From Sphingopyxis sp. JAI108 (GTDB lineage: Bacteria > Pseudomonadota > Alphaproteobacteria > Sphingomonadales > Sphingomonadaceae): a stretch of 64,000 nt of DNA. Both the position numbers and the translations under genes were made by a program. Positions 63,534 to 64,000 of this stretch are shown here, piece by piece. Numbering within the stretch: the first letter of the stretch is position 1; every line of letters begins with the position of its first letter. The stretch is taken from the NCBI RefSeq assembly GCF_013410105.1, contig NZ_JACCCJ010000002.1:248001-312000 (forward strand), in the 5' to 3' direction. The notes beneath the pieces are model-generated. The model was not told the origin of the DNA, did not search any database, and saw only the letters and a program-made list of their open reading frames with translations.

Positions 63534-64000
63534 CTATGCGCCCGGCACGCCGAGCAATTGCGCCTGGGCCTGGAGCCGCCCTGCCGCCGCGGGGTTGGCC
63601 GCGACGCCGTCCTTCAGCGCCTGCGCCGCCTTCGCCGTCTCGCCCAGCGTCATGCGGCTGCGCATCAGCATGATCCAGCGGTCCACGTCGGCCGGATTGG
63701 CCTTGAGCTTGGCCTCAAGCCCGCTCACCATGCCCTCGATCATCGCATCCTGCTGGCCTTTGGGGAGCTGCGACGCGGCTTCCATGTCGGCGCGGCTCGG
63801 CCCCGGAATCGCGCGCGCGGCGACGGGCATTTCGTCGGCGGTGAGCGGTCGCGGCCGGGTGCTGGCAAGGCGCGTGGCAACCTCGATCTTGTGGATCGCG
63901 CCGACCTGTTCGATCGTGCGGCGCAGGTCCGCTTCCCACGGCGCGCCTCGCGGCGTGTCGGCGAGCAGCGCGAACCAGTCGTCGATCGCGCCCTGGTGGT
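63534..64000 (-). CDS. TPR protein, CcmI/CycH-like (N-terminal part outside window)
   Basis: The visible 155 C-terminal residues run from the window edge (in frame to 63998) to the TAG at 63534. They include WFALLADTPRGAPWEADLRRTIEQVG, a linker, and TPR-like helices MIEGMVSGLEAKLKANPADVDRWIMLMRSRMTLGETAKAAQALKDGV. The pattern VDRWIMLMRS after a helix of GLEAKL type matches the CcmI/NrfG TPR domain used in cytochrome c maturation to hold apocytochrome. A start codon inside the window (63830) is not the true start because the frame continues upstream. Other ccm genes are not visible, so this remains a likely rather than firm call. Confidence 0.7.
   Translation of the reverse strand, partial: HQGAIDDWFALLADTPRGAPWEADLRRTIEQVGAIHKIEVATRLASTRPRPLTADEMPVAARAIPGPSRADMEAASQLPKGQQDAMIEGMVSGLEAKLKANPADVDRWIMLMRSRMTLGETAKAAQALKDGVAANPAAAGRLQAQAQLLGVPGA

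Overview
The window is high-GC DNA with densely packed genes, long antisense open frames and an alphaproteobacterial gene set. It looks like chromosome from a sphingomonad, perhaps Sphingopyxis or a relative. The assignment rests on gene families (TonB receptor, PduO-type adenosyltransferase, EgtB/EgtD, a PutA without a DNA-binding domain beside an Lrp-type regulator) and on small palindromic intergenic repeats. I saw no rRNA, CRISPR array, insertion sequence or prophage. There is one tRNA gene, for glycine with anticodon CCC.

Layout. 1-3.5 kb (+): 3' part of a valine-degradation operon (acyl-CoA dehydrogenase, 3-hydroxyisobutyryl-CoA hydrolase, enoyl-CoA hydratase, mmsB). 3.9-14.7 kb (-): a long acyl-CoA catabolic block. 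It contains a separately encoded kinase and acyl-CoA dehydrogenase that match the two halves of animal ACAD10/ACAD11, a zinc alcohol dehydrogenase, three short-chain dehydrogenases, a serine hydrolase, a FadB-like bifunctional enzyme and an MFS carrier. 14.8-18.1 kb (+): a pair of acyl-CoA dehydrogenase subunits and another short-chain dehydrogenase. Palindromes at 12287 and 14806 could tie these blocks to one regulator.

18-30 kb: small lipoproteins, phosphoenolpyruvate carboxylase, an HNH nuclease, GluQRS, a HIG1 protein, cobalamin adenosyltransferase, egtB-egtD (ergothioneine), 3-hydroxybutyryl-CoA dehydrogenase and a cluster of small exported proteins. 30.5-38.4 kb: nucleoside transporter (-), then a compact + operon (queuosine-precursor transporter, argB, YggT, folD, lipoprotein, MarC), an OmpA lipoprotein and a CorC-like protein with a 17-codon leader frame. 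38.8-49.5 kb (-): amino acid permease, pbpC with a giant alpha-2-macroglobulin protein, a HIT protein and hisE. 49.6-59.5 kb: TonB receptor, ung, TauE/SafE permease, several tiny proteins, glutathione transferase, CinA-like protein, MFS exporter and transglutaminase-like protease. 59.5-64 kb: tRNA-Gly, divergent putR/putA, and the end of a CcmI-like TPR gene.

The most interesting part is the 6.0-12.3 kb operon. It carries the parts expected for breakdown of 4-hydroxyacyl-CoA through a phosphorylated intermediate, in split-gene form and coupled by ATGA overlaps. Functions are inferred by reading the proteins; no database search was run.
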